A DNA stretch of 64,000 bases from Aspidiotus rigidus (taxonomy: Eukaryota; Arthropoda; Insecta; Hemiptera; Diaspididae): assembly GCA_035079385.1 (NCBI GenBank), contig JAVHKY010000025.1, positions 19,194,501 through 19,258,500 of the forward strand, read 5' to 3'. The notes beneath the pieces are model-generated. The model ran no database searches and was not told the DNA's origin. It saw only the letters and a list, made by a program, of their open reading frames with translations. Below are positions 13,016 through 23,590 of this stretch, piece after piece. The position numbers were made by a program, and so were the translations under genes. The stretch's first letter is position 1. Every line of letters starts with the position of its first letter.

Positions 13016-13318
13016 TAATCGTTAGGGTTCCCAACCCTGACAGAAGGGCGTTGGCGTGTTGTGCAGGCTTAACGCTCTCCCGCTGATCGGATTGTAGAGT
13101 CAACGTATGTTTTCTCGTGACAGGTCACAAATGATGAAAATGTTCCACATGTTGTATTATGTGGGAACTTGAGAAATGGTTGGCTCAAAGCTGGAGCAAA
13201 CAGCCTGTTTAATACGTCACAGAAAAAATGGTCCATTTTAGGTCCGAAAACGCTAGTATTGCAAGCAACAAAACCAGGAATATTAATGGGCGGCATTGAC
13301 TATACACATACAGGCATG

Positions 13319-13625
13319 GCAAAAAAACAAAACAAAAACAAAACTTTATACAACAAAACAAATCATATTTTAGAAACCATAAACGACATAAAAACAAAAT
13401 TCAGCATTTCAAATTAACAAAACAAAAACAGAAAAGAAAAATCTGCGCAGAACAAAACTTCAAATAAACAAAAACAGTTTTATTGAGAAAAACATATTTT
13501 CTCGAATGAATTCTTTTCCGACGATCAAAACACAAACAAGAGAAAAATTTGCCAAATAACAAAACTTTAACAAAAATAAAAAACTAAAAATGTTGATAGC
13601 AAAAATGAAACAAAATCAAAAAATT
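13319..13625 (+). repeat. AACAAAAAC-rich low-complexity tract
   Basis: Degenerate ACAAAACAAAAAC units continue over about 300 bases, strongly A-rich on the + strand. No coding meaning is seen. Confidence 0.75.
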
Positions 13626-13661
13626 TTTTCTTTGCTATTCCTATACACAAATTAGACAGTT

Positions 13662-13843
13662 AATATTTGCATTGTTGAACAAGTAGACTGTTTGTTGGGT
13701 ACTACCATGAGGGTGCGCTCTGTGTTGACCAGCAGAGTAAAAGAGAGAGAACATTGGTCCCTCTCTGTTACACCAACGTCTTAACACGCAGCGCGATCTT
13801 GTGGTAGTATCCAACAAACTGCTTTTTCAACAATGCGAGTATT
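13662..13843. mobile_element. Short MITE with about 45-bp terminal inverted repeats
   Basis: The left arm 13662-13708 (starting AATATTTGCATTGTTGAAC, ending GGGTACTACCAT) and right arm 13801-13843 (starting GTGGTAGTATCCAACAAAC) are imperfect reverse complements. The whole element is about 182 bp with no coding frame. The superfamily is not clear from the ends. Confidence 0.75.
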
Positions 13844-14148
13844 TATCTGGTATATCTATAATAGTCAATGTGGGCGGGAAGGTTTCCTTAAATAAGATGA
13901 TGATTTATAGGAGACTTTACACTCTACAAATTTTGTTCTCTTGATTGTTCTGGTAAATTGTTTTGTTACCAAGTTATTGTGAGATTACTCACTGAACATT
14001 TATTTGTGAAAATTTTCTAGGAGTGCTACAATCGACAAAATTAGAGACAAAGTCAGGCCTATTTTTATATTTGAATGTTAATTAAGTATTGTTATCTCAA
14101 AACACGTTATAAACTATTTAGACATTACCGTCTCATCAATTTGGAAGC

Positions 14149-14164
14149 GGGGGGGGGGGGGGGG
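14149..14164 (+). repeat. Poly-G tract (16 G)
   Basis: A run of 16 G in an AT-rich context. A shorter one (12 G) lies at 55831-55842. Such runs can be length-variable or assembly-sensitive. Confidence 0.9.
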
Positions 14165-14519
14165 ACCAACTTCGCCCATTAATTCTCCTCTGACGTCGAA
14201 AATAAACTGAGTTTTGGTATTTAAATTCAATAGTGCTCTAGAAAAGCAAACAAATCTTTTTTGCATGAACTTTTTCAAGTGAAAAGCAATTGAATTTGAT
14301 ATTTGTTAGTATTTGGAAAGAAGAATTGAAGTAAGAAACAAACAAAAGAAGAACTAATTTCAAATATTTGAAAAATTCAAGATCCTGATTATCAACGTTG
14401 GAGTCCTTATCTATTTCTTTGTTTCGAATATTAATGAATGATTGCAATGTTCCTTGTCTACTCTTATGGAAATTGATAACGTTCTAAACAGCATTGCAAT
14501 TTAATAACAATATTATCGC

Positions 14520-14640
14520 AGAATAGTGCGTGCTATCGATTACAAATACGGGTACTTGTGCTAGAGCCCTATTTTCGCCTATTATCACTCACTGTTGTCA
14601 ATTGGTGACGTCAAAAGAAGAAGCCCTATTGGTGTTTTTT
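14520..14640 (-). mobile_element. Fragment of the TGACGTCAC-ended MITE family
   Basis: Read on the - strand this contains TGACGTCACC, GACAACAGTGAGTGATAAT, AAGTACCCGTATTTGTAATC and GATAGC in the same order as the intact element at 36370-36757. Only one end is recognisable. Confidence 0.55.
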
Positions 14641-14659
14641 GTTTTGTGCAATACTAGCG

Positions 14660-16570
14660 CTGACCGGCTCAAAGTGCCATTCCTAGAAGTACTTCCAACG
14701 CTGAATTCAAAGGTGTCTTCTGTATTTTAATAATACGCTAGATTTTTGAGTAATTTGAAGTATGGAAAATTGTCATACCTATCTTGAAAACATACAAATG
14801 ACCATTTGATGGACTAGAATATTAGAATCTAGCATAAATTCTTTCTTATCACTTACGCCTATCGAACGTTCAGAAAGATTCAATTACTATTCTTCAAAAG
14901 AATGAGTAAAATTTTGTAGAACATTTTGTCCGGATAGTGTTATTATTACTATCAAGGAGCTAAAAAATTGTAGATTACTTGTTTGAGGAACACAGTATTG
15001 AATTTTTCCAAACTTTTGATATGTGACAAATAGAAATTCATGCTATATCTTCATATTTTAGTTTATTTGGTCATCATTCATTTTTAACATGATATGATGT
15101 TCTGAAAATATCGCAAGTCTTCATACTTATTTTACAGGATTGCTCAAAATCTTGATGCGTTAGCAAAAATTGAAAACATATTATTTTTCAATGTTGGAAA
15201 TATATCCAGAATAATCGAGAAACTAGCTAGATAGCAGCCGGTCAGTAGTGATATACTTGTGATGTTTATAACTTAGATCAGAAGCTTTAGAGGTCTTCAT
15301 TTTTATTGAAGAGTGGAGCGACCAAGTGCATAGAAAGATCATTCTCTACACAGATTTTTAATAACCGCTCTTCAGACCCAGGTAATATCTAAGACGTCAG
15401 TTGATCGCTTTGTTTATATTTGTTTTGATCCATGAAGAATTGGCCTATCACGTTTGCTATCTTTTATATTACGCAGTTATAGAAGAACACAAAATGCTTG
15501 AAGGTCCAACGACTCTTTGGAACTAACCAAACTACTCAAAGCACTCAACTTGACGTTTAGATGTTGGCTGGGTTTTGTCACATTAGCTAGAAATCTGCAT
15601 AGTCTGTGGGTTGAGCAGAACGTTTGCTGTTTGATTTTAGATTTTACATATGGTAGACTGAGCACAAACAATGGAGACTGAATACTTCTCAAGTAAACTC
15701 CATCCACAGTGGGACGTAGACAGAGATTTTAGCATCAATGTTTTCTTGTAACTTTTTGTTTTCAATATCTGCTTTATTATGAAGAGCTATGTGTAAGTTA
15801 TAATATTGTTTGGTCTGTGGATATAATTCCAAATACTCCTCTATTGATGAAAAATTCCGGCGTGATCAAATCAGATTGTCTCCAATGAAGAAGACTATAG
15901 ACTGAGTGAAACATTTCCCCTTCATCAATAATTTGCAGAGCCTAAATCAGTGGTTACCAGTATGAACAGAAAATAGAAACACAATGAATGTATAGTAAAT
16001 GTGATTCATTGTAAATTGTGCAAAATTTTAGACAGGAAAGTGGGATGAATTTGAATCCAGTTTGCATGAGCAAATTGATTAATATTGCTGATTATGGTAT
16101 TTCAGTTGAGAGACCCGAACATCATTTCTAGACTAGTAATTCCCGTATAAGCCAAGTAGATCAGAAGAGATAACAATATTTGGTTAGGCAAGTAAGCTAC
16201 AATTTCAATTCAAGTGGATTCTTGTTGCTAGTGGTGGTAACTAAAAATGTTATGCGTGAATATCCTCGCACTGTTGGCCAATGAAGGCGGAGTAAGCGCT
16301 GCTGCCGCACCTAAAGATGATGATAAGTGGTGTAACACGATATGAAAAGCCATCTAGAAGAGTATTAAAATTGCTAGAGTAGGCTCTGCTTCAACTTCTG
16401 TATGTCTCATTTTCAAAAAATGATTTGATCAATTAAGTAGTGGTGTGGAACCTTTAAAAATCGTTTTTGTGTAATCTGTATGGGACTATTACACACCATC
16501 ACCTACAAGTGTACCGTGAGAAGTAGCGCTCCTAGCGGAACCCTTACCAGCAAAAGACGTTATGTTTTGC
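14660..16570. other. Intron sequence, nothing assigned
   Basis: AT-rich with no coding frame of note. The 76-codon frame at 15707-15477 (-) resembles nothing I know. Confidence 0.5.
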
Positions 16571-16579
16571 ATTGTGTTT

Positions 16580-17500
16580 TCTAGCCATAAAGTAAACAGA
16601 GGTTGTCTTTGCTAGTACGGGCTTCATCCAAATTTGTAGTTTAGGTTTGCCTAACGCGTTGAGTGCGCGTCAAGCTAGGAGCGTCTGTTGACAGAAAGGT
16701 GTGCGTTTGGATCCATCACTTGTAAACGTGGTGCCTAGCGTGCGTGCGAGTGATGCCGTGGGACTTTGAAATATTTTTGTATTTCTTGGACTTGTAAAGT
16801 TTTTATTTCCAATTCTTGGACTTGGAAATATTTTCAACTGTTGGACTTGGAATTATTTTTGAATTATGCGACATTGAAATATTTTCATAAGTAAGCTTGT
16901 AAAGTTTTTCATCTCCAATTCTTGGACTTAGAAATATTTTCAACTGTTTGTTGGACTTAAAAATATTTTCATACTTCTTGGACTTGTAAAATTTTTCATT
17001 TCTGATTGTCTCCCACAGTTGAAAATATTTCATTGTCCAACTCTTGAAAATATTTCCAAGTCCGAGAATTTGAAAATAATTCCAAGTCCAACAGTTGAAA
17101 ATATTGCAATGTCCAACAGTTGAAAATATTTCCAAGTCCAAGAATTGAAAATAAAAAATGTTACAAGTCCAAGAAGTACAAAAACATTTTAAAGTCCCGC
17201 GGCATCACTCTTACTCGCCTCTTACTCCGAGTATGGCAGTAAACTGACGCATTCCGGTTACATAAAATGAACTCGTACGCGAGTCACGTTTACAAGTAGT
17301 GATCCAAACGCGAACCTTTCTGTCAACAGACGCTCCTGTCAAGCTCTGCATACAGCTGTACACAACGCAAATTGTTGAGTGTTGCAGATTCACCGCTTGA
17401 TTAACTCCGTTAGGCGAACCCTAAATTACAAAGTTGGATGATGTCCGTGTCTCGAGCTCTCTTGGACAAATTCCGTTTTACTCTGTGTTTCTAGCGCCAT
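16580..17500. mobile_element. Long foldback element with TTGGACTTGGAAATATTTTC core array
   Basis: Outer arms share GGAGCGTCTGTTGACAGAAA, GGTTTGCCTAACG/GGTTCGCCTAACG, CACTTGTAAACGTG and GTGATGCCG in inverted order (left about 16580-16770, right about 17200-17500). Between them a 20-35 base unit, TTGGACTTGGAAATATTTTC, is repeated on the + strand to about 16990 and on the - strand from about 17010 to 17185. The whole is therefore an imperfect 0.9-kb palindrome centred near 17000. No coding capacity is seen; the 112-codon - strand frame at 17141-16803 is a translation of the repeat. Confidence 0.8.
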
Positions 17501-17569
17501 TGTAATCTCAGCAAACCAAAAATCTGCCATACAAAGCTGAATTGATGTATCTGCAAAGTAACAATCGGA

Positions 17570-18150
17570 GCAAAAAACGTGTTTTTTTCTTTTTTTCTTG
17601 TTTAAAACATGTTGGAAATTGATATTTTTTCTTCAACGTTTAAAACAGCGATTTAAATATGTTTGGACAAATTTTGCATATTTTCTTGTTCTAAACATAA
17701 TGACCTTGCGCTTATAACGGAGTTTCTCCAGGTTTTCTCTTTAGACACTCACGCTTCAAGTTATATTTTTAATGTTTTTTTATCTCAAAAACATGTTTTT
17801 TTTTTTTTTACTATTTTATAGTGGTGCCACCTACAGTCTACGGACCAATTACTGGTGACTTATTTTGAAAACATGTTTCTCAGTTTAAAAACATGTTTTT
17901 CTGTTTAAAAAATGTTTATTTGTGTAAAAACATGTTTTCTTCTCACCAAAAATGTTTTCTTAATGTTTTTTTTTTTTTTTCCATTTGACCGTTAGGAATT
18001 GTTATGACCGAATCATTTTTTAATAATAGCCATGACCGTTATGACTGTTCGACCGTTCCAGAATAATACTCTATGCAACCGATAACCGTTAACCGTTTTA
18101 ATGAAAGTTGACCGGACCAATAACAGTTATCCACTTATAACTATTTCGGT
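17570..18150 (+). repeat. AAAACATGTTTTT element, + orientation
   Basis: Repeated AAAAACATGTTTTT-like units (about 17610-17960) are followed by a unique tail. The tail contains GGAATTGTTATGACCGAATC, ATGCAACCGATAACCGTTAA and GACCGGACCAATAACAGTTA. The same tail and array recur reverse-complemented at 49060-49620, so this is a dispersed repeat family. Confidence 0.7.
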
Positions 18151-18623
18151 CGAAAACCCTACGCGTGACTTTAAATTTATGACGTGCCGTCCAATGTTTA
18201 AAAGGTTTTTTCCTCAAATTCCAATGTTAAAAACAATTTCGTTTAAAACCTTGCAACCCTGGATCAGAGAAATAAGAGATCAAATGTTCACTAGAAGGCA
18301 GGTGAAAGTGTAAAGGTGATCATAGGTACTTCAGAATGACGTACTTAAAGGTTTGTCAAATCAAAATTGATTGAAATATCATTTTCTGCTGATAGAGTAA
18401 TCAACTTTGGAACAACTTTTCTTTCATCATTTTGTTCAAGTCGATTAAATTACAGTTTACTGTAGTTTGATGATACATTGTACATGATCACCTGAAAATA
18501 CGCAATGCTACCAATATTTGGAACTCTCAAGTTGAGTCGCTTATAAGATAATCTTATGAGCCTCATTCCCCACCCTAATCTTTGTTGTGCGGATACGTCA
18601 AATCAACTTAATTCAGCAGAAAT
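18150..18623. other. Intron sequence, nothing assigned
   Basis: No recognisable coding or repeat structure is seen. Confidence 0.4.
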
Positions 18624-18954
18624 ATTCGGGTCGGCCATCCGCTAGGATCGCTAATCACGCGCGTGGTCCGTTTACCTAAAAGGGTATTTTTGTCATGCTA
18701 AACTATGGCGGTATATGAGAAAGAAATGAAAAACTTGGAATAACTCTTGAATGAAGCGGAATTGAAGATTTTGTCATCTCGTCTAATTAGTAGAATTTTT
18801 ATTCGTGAACATCTTTTATGGGATGTCCGGAAGCAAAATTTGCTTCATTTAAGTGTTATTTTGATTTTTTGATAGTTTCCCTTATACCTCCCGTTTTTAA
18901 TTCCTACCTTCTCGGTAAACATGTAGAGCGATGCTAGCACTGTCCGGCCCGAAT
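18624..18954. mobile_element. MITE with ATTCGGGTCGGCC-type inverted ends
   Basis: The left end 18624-18652 (ATTCGGGTCGGCCATCCGCT, then AGGATCGCT) and right end 18927-18954 (AGCGATGCTAGCACTG, then TCCGGCCCGAAT) are imperfect reverse complements with one gap. The element is about 331 bp and lies 650 bases upstream of exon B'. No coding frame is seen. Confidence 0.65.
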
Positions 18955-19605
18955 AATGGTCAAAAATAGTCTATGTTTGATCTCGATACTACAGAGCGCT
19001 AGTGTGGAGCAACTTTCTAATAATTCTGACAGATAGGGTTCGAACGATGGAAAACCATTTCCACTCACTTCCGATTCTTTGTAACGTATTTGGGGCAGCT
19101 CTTTATTTCTCGACAATTTACCCTTAATATAGATTGTAGACTTTATATAGTGGCACGACATGTGCCATTTTCTCCTAGTGTATTACTAACTATTTTATGT
19201 TACTTCACCTCCTAAATACTAAGGGCGAATCAGAATATGATATCCTGGGTAGACCTTTTGTTTTTTCCCTACCATCACCTGCGGATCATGATTTAATATT
19301 ATTTATTATTACAGCGCATATATCTATCAGCCCAAAGCGATCGCTTCTACGCATTTTTATGAATTTAAAATTTCAAACCCAGCTCCGTTTGTAGTCGAAC
19401 ATTGTAGGATTGTAAATCGTTAAATCTAAAATGCCCAGAAAATTTTTTGAGCTTCTTTGCTATCGTAAGTGAGCACATTTTTTTTTTCTTCTCTCTAAAT
19501 GTAGATTTGTATTGGTATCTGTTTTTTTTTGTACGTATTTTGTTGAGACAATTTTTAAGAATCCGACCTGGTGGCGGCGCTTAGTTATCAATTTTTAATT
19601 TGCAG

Positions 19606-19686
19606 CTTGGCGTGTCCGGCTGGTTTGGTCGTTATAGTTTACGCTGTGAACCAGTCGATTATTCCCGACATCCTACCACGCTTAGA
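19606..19686 (+). CDS. ELOVL: ELOVL alternative exon B' (paralogue of exon B)
   Basis: The acceptor is TTAATTTGCAG ending at 19605 and the donor is GTGAGT from 19687. The exon is 27 codons, phase 0 at both ends, exactly as exon B. It encodes LGVSGWFGRYSLRC followed by EPVDYSRHPTTLR. It shares 13 of 27 residues with exon B, including GW, YSL, the Cys, PVDYS, P and the final R, plus a shared 14-base run (CCAGTCGATTATTC). It differs mainly at the first four residues and in having more basic residues (R, R, H) in place of N/E/D/S. Using one of the two gives a normal-length ELOVL. Using both would keep frame but duplicate the loop, and skipping both would remove it. I read it as a duplicated cassette under either/or choice. 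It has no stops or splice-site damage, so it looks functional. Confidence 0.9.
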
Positions 19687-21430
19687 GTGAGTATCGTCTT
19701 CATACGTACTGCATGCGTTAGATTTTCATTTGTTACAATTTTATTTCCGGGAGTAGATTGTACAATAGCTTTTGTGTATATAAATAAGTTGAGTATTTTT
19801 TTTCCTTTCGATATTTTATATCGGTCACCCTATATTAACTGCTTTTGATTTGGCGAGAGCGCATTGTAAAACGCTGTTTTCTAGTGTCGTGGGATGAAAG
19901 TGTACAGCACTCACTATACTAACACAATGTGTACATTTCATCTAATCGTATAGCCACCTGTCCACCAAAATCCATCAGTGATCATTTATTATCATTGCGG
20001 TACAGTATGCGTGTGACAGATAGGCAGGCGAGACGAGATGAAGAAAATTGAGATAAGCAGAGTAAATGAAGGTGGCGCTGTAATTACGTGATTTCCGCGT
20101 ACACTGACTCCGGTATGATTGTACAAATTCATCGGGTTTCTCTGTCTCTGTCTCTCTCGGCGCTGTATCGAATTTTTGAAAATGGTAATCGCGTACTAAT
20201 TGTCGAGTACCCACGTCTGTCTTTCTTGTTTAAGTCTGCGCCCGCTACGATATAACTTACCATCATTGGCACTTTCACTCTTTTCAAAGTTGGTGTGTAT
20301 GTACTCGCGTATAATATCGACTTCGTGTAGGTAATTTTTTGAACAAATAAGGCCTATTTTTTTCGCGTACCTCACCTGGTGGACCATTGATGACGTTTCG
20401 TACTTCTGAAAACGTTGGTATATAATTGTGTAACGAACGAACGACGACGCGGCTGCATTTCAATAACCGGTACAAATAAACATTTTTTCGTCACGAGAAG
20501 GGTAATTTCGTTCTGTATGGATAATGCGCGGTTGTAAGTCGATTTCGAGTGCCGACGATGATAAATTCGACAAATTTATGTACGTTCCGAGTGCACCTAT
20601 ATGACTCGGCGATTAAATTGAAGGCTCGTAATGACATTTTTATCACGCGAAATTGTCGACATATTTCAAATTTTGAAGGGTTGTATTGCGACGACTGAAA
20701 CTGGAGGGCTTCGACGATGACGCGGTTGTAAACAGGTGCGATAACCTCGCATTCCTCGATAATTCATTAGGAAGGAAATTTGAAACTGCTTGAACAAACG
20801 TTTACGAGACAGGGAGGGGGGATTTCTGTTATCTTTTCTTTATCAATTTTAATGGTACCATATTTTGTGCTGTCATCTTCTGAGCACCTTGAAGCTCTTT
20901 GACGTCCGTGTGTTACATTTTTAGTGGCGGGAGGGGGATTCTTTCTACAGAAACAGATTTCTCGGAGACTCTGAATATTCAAAATAGGATTACATGATTC
21001 AGGTGTGGACGAAGGAAATTCTTCCTCTCAGGCCGCCAAGAGCCAAACTGGGTCCGAGGGAAATCTCCATATCAAGGGGCTACACTGAAAGTGTGAATCT
21101 CGGCGGTCGCGGTGAAAGAAACCCTTCCCTTCCTGCTCTGTGCACAACCACATCTGCTAAGTTGTAGCGCTCATGTGAAATCATTTTTATGTTTCCAAAA
21201 AAGTTTAGATGTTATTGCGTACTCTACAATAGCAGCGGAGAACTCGCAAGCTTCGCGGTTCCGTGTGAAACGGCTAGTCTTACGAGTGGACGCATTAGGA
21301 ATGATCGAGATTTAGAAATTCTCCAATTCCCTCTCCTTTCCTACGTGGCTCTTCATCACCATGTTGCGCGAGAATCGAAATTTTCCCAAGTCCCTTCTTC
21401 TCATTTTACAGAGCTCGACAATTGAAATTT
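19687..21430. other. Intron sequence downstream of exon B'
   Basis: 19690-20760 has the look of single-copy DNA, with more CpG than surrounding repeats. Open frames on both strands show no family resemblance. Two dispersed TTTTTTCAAGTC motifs lie at 21374-21394 and 21423-21440. Confidence 0.45.
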
Positions 21431-21439
21431 TTTCAAGTC

Positions 21440-22600
21440 GTTCAGTTTCCCGGTGAACAAAATCTCCTCATTACGTCCTCACGATGAAGACACAATGAAG
21501 AAGTATTGAGGATACAACCAAATTGGTTTGAAGACCACGCCCTCATTCGAGAAATAGTTTCGTTATCCTCATTATGTCCTCATGTCGTAGAGACACTTAA
21601 AGGGTGAAGTGAGGAAGCAGATTATAAGTTTCACAAATTCTCTTTATGTCCTCATTTTATCTTCTAAGTGTCCTCACTATTGAGGATATTCTGAGGGGTT
21701 AAATAGGACAACTTTGGTATCCTCTTTTTATCCTCATTTCACCCTCAAAGTATCCTTTAATGTTGAGAACATTATGAGGAAGTAATGAGAAAACGTATTG
21801 GGTGCTGCAATATCCTCATTGTGTCCTCACTACACCCGTTTAGTGTCCTCGCTAGTGAGAATATTATGGCCACATAAAGATGACGACTTCGATACCCTCT
21901 TTATATCCTCAAAATATCCTCGAAGTGTTTGTTGACAGTGTCGCAGTAGTTTTCATAGGGGAAGAAGCGAGTGCTATCTACATAATTATTGAAACTCGTA
22001 TTGAGTGAGTAAAGTGTAAGTAGTGCACTGATATTGAAAATGTTTTTTCTAGTGTACAATTCTACTTACCTTTGCGACCCAACTGATGATGCGATGACAC
22101 CCGAAAGTACTCTTGTAAAAGCAACTAATAAAGTAGAATTGTACACTTGAAAAAACTTCTTCACTATCTACATAAGATAAAATAGTTGTGTGAAAATAAT
22201 CATTTTTGGATAGCAGTCAGCTGAACTGAATTTCTGTCGGACCCTCGACTTGTTGTGTGTATTCAGTGCTTTCACTGCAATCATGAGGATTTATTCCCAC
22301 ATATTGATACAGAAGTCTGACTGGTTCTGCAGAAGAAGTATGACCTCGCAGTGGAAGGTGACAGACTATGTATAAGGATACAATGGGGGTTCATCTACGA
22401 GGACGTGAAGAGGATTGGATGAGGACACAATGGGAGTTCTTCCTCGAAGACGGGACGAGAATACAATGAGAGTCCTTCCATCAGGACGGGATGAGGACAA
22501 TATCAGGATACAATAAGGGTTCTTCTATGAGGAGGTGAAGAGGATATATCGAGAACACAATGGGGGTTCTTCCTTGAGGACATTACGAGGACATCAACCG
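21440..22600. repeat. Opposed TCCTCATTNTGTCCTCA arrays around a hairpin
   Basis: From 21460 to 21930 the + strand repeats degenerate TATCCTCATTTTGTCCTCAC-like units. From about 22370 to 22590 the same units occur reverse-complemented (GAGGACACAATGAGGGTTCT). Between them is a 25-bp stem, 22042-22066 paired with 22132-22156, having one mismatch. The whole is an imperfect inverted duplication. Confidence 0.7.
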
Positions 22601-23590
22601 CAGAATTGAACCCACCGAATCTCTAGGCCCCGATTGATCCGAGAAAATTTCATGAAACTATCAATCGGGGTAAATGAGGATACTTTGAGTACTTGAAGTG
22701 GGTGATCTCATGGGTCTTTTGAGGACAAATTATCCAGCGGGTTGCACCAAAGCTGTGCGTGTCGGAACGTTCGCAATATTGATAAAAGGAAAATTTTGCA
22801 TAGAAAGTGGAGGCGAAATCCTATTTAAATGTACAAAATTTGTTTCTCAATTTGATCTTCGATTTGCGACCTTACCCAACTTTCTACTACTTTTCTGAGC
22901 CGAACGGTGCCAAAAATTGACCAATCTGCCAAAATTCTCAAAAATTAAAAATCGTTCAAACTTCCGTATTTTACTTGATTTGAATGTGAAATTCAACTCT
23001 AATTCCGAAAAAAATACCAAAATAGCTCCCAAGTTGCAATCTGCGACATCTTAGATCACTCCCTGTGACCTCATAGAATAATCCCTAGTTCGGAAGTCAA
23101 AATTTTAATAAAGAAACTATTTTATGACGTGAGGGGAGTTATTTAGAGAAGTTTGTCGTTCGCCTTCTCGTGACCTGCAAAAAATCAAAATAGGCAAAAA
23201 TGGTCTGAATGTAACACCCCCCCCCTCAAGTTCCAGCAGTAAAAACATTCCAAGTTCAAGACAGGTCGGACACCTCCTATCATTTATTGCTTGCAGGACG
23301 ACATTTTTCAAAGTCCCTCTCCTACCATCATCATGGTGGACATTTTTTCGAAAATAATGACGTCAGAAAAGGCGGACGCGAACGCGCTCGTGCCCTTTTC
23401 TGAGGATTCCCCTCTCCCAACTAAACAGATAGCGGGTACCCTCTAAAAGTATACAAAATTGTTAGTCTTGAATCTTATTCACTCATTATTATGTAGTCCA
23501 CCAAGGGTTTTGGACCTGTCTCAACGAAAGTTTTGGGGTTGGGGCGAAGATCAACGAGAGTAGGGACTCAAGTAGAAATCTCCGAACATA
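22600..23590. other. Intron sequence, nothing assigned
   Basis: No coding signal is seen. One dispersed TTTTTCAAAGTCCCTCTCC motif lies at about 23303 with a TGACGTCA octamer at 23357. Confidence 0.4.

Larger units (their letters stand above)
12232..13039. mobile_element. Composite hAT-type element with 8-bp target duplication
   Basis: The left end is CAGGGCTGGGAACC (12232-12245) and the right end is GGTTCCCAACCCTG (13026-13039), an inverted pair with one mismatch. The identical octamer ACAGAAGG directly flanks both ends (12224-12231 and 13040-13047), as expected of a hAT insertion. Inside, a second right end, GGTTCCCAGCCCTG (12545-12558), closes an internal 327-bp unit. The interior holds two arrays of a roughly 50-bp unit built on GATCCGGAACCCGAAAGAAC. 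There is no transposase. The - strand and + strand frames here (e.g. 12296-12505, 12718-13025) are translations of this tandem array, not genes. Confidence 0.88.

Noticed and set aside
12296..13025. Frames with SGSGSLRK and RNPKEPHLF repeats on both strands
   Set aside because: Translations of the 50-bp tandem array inside the hAT-type element.
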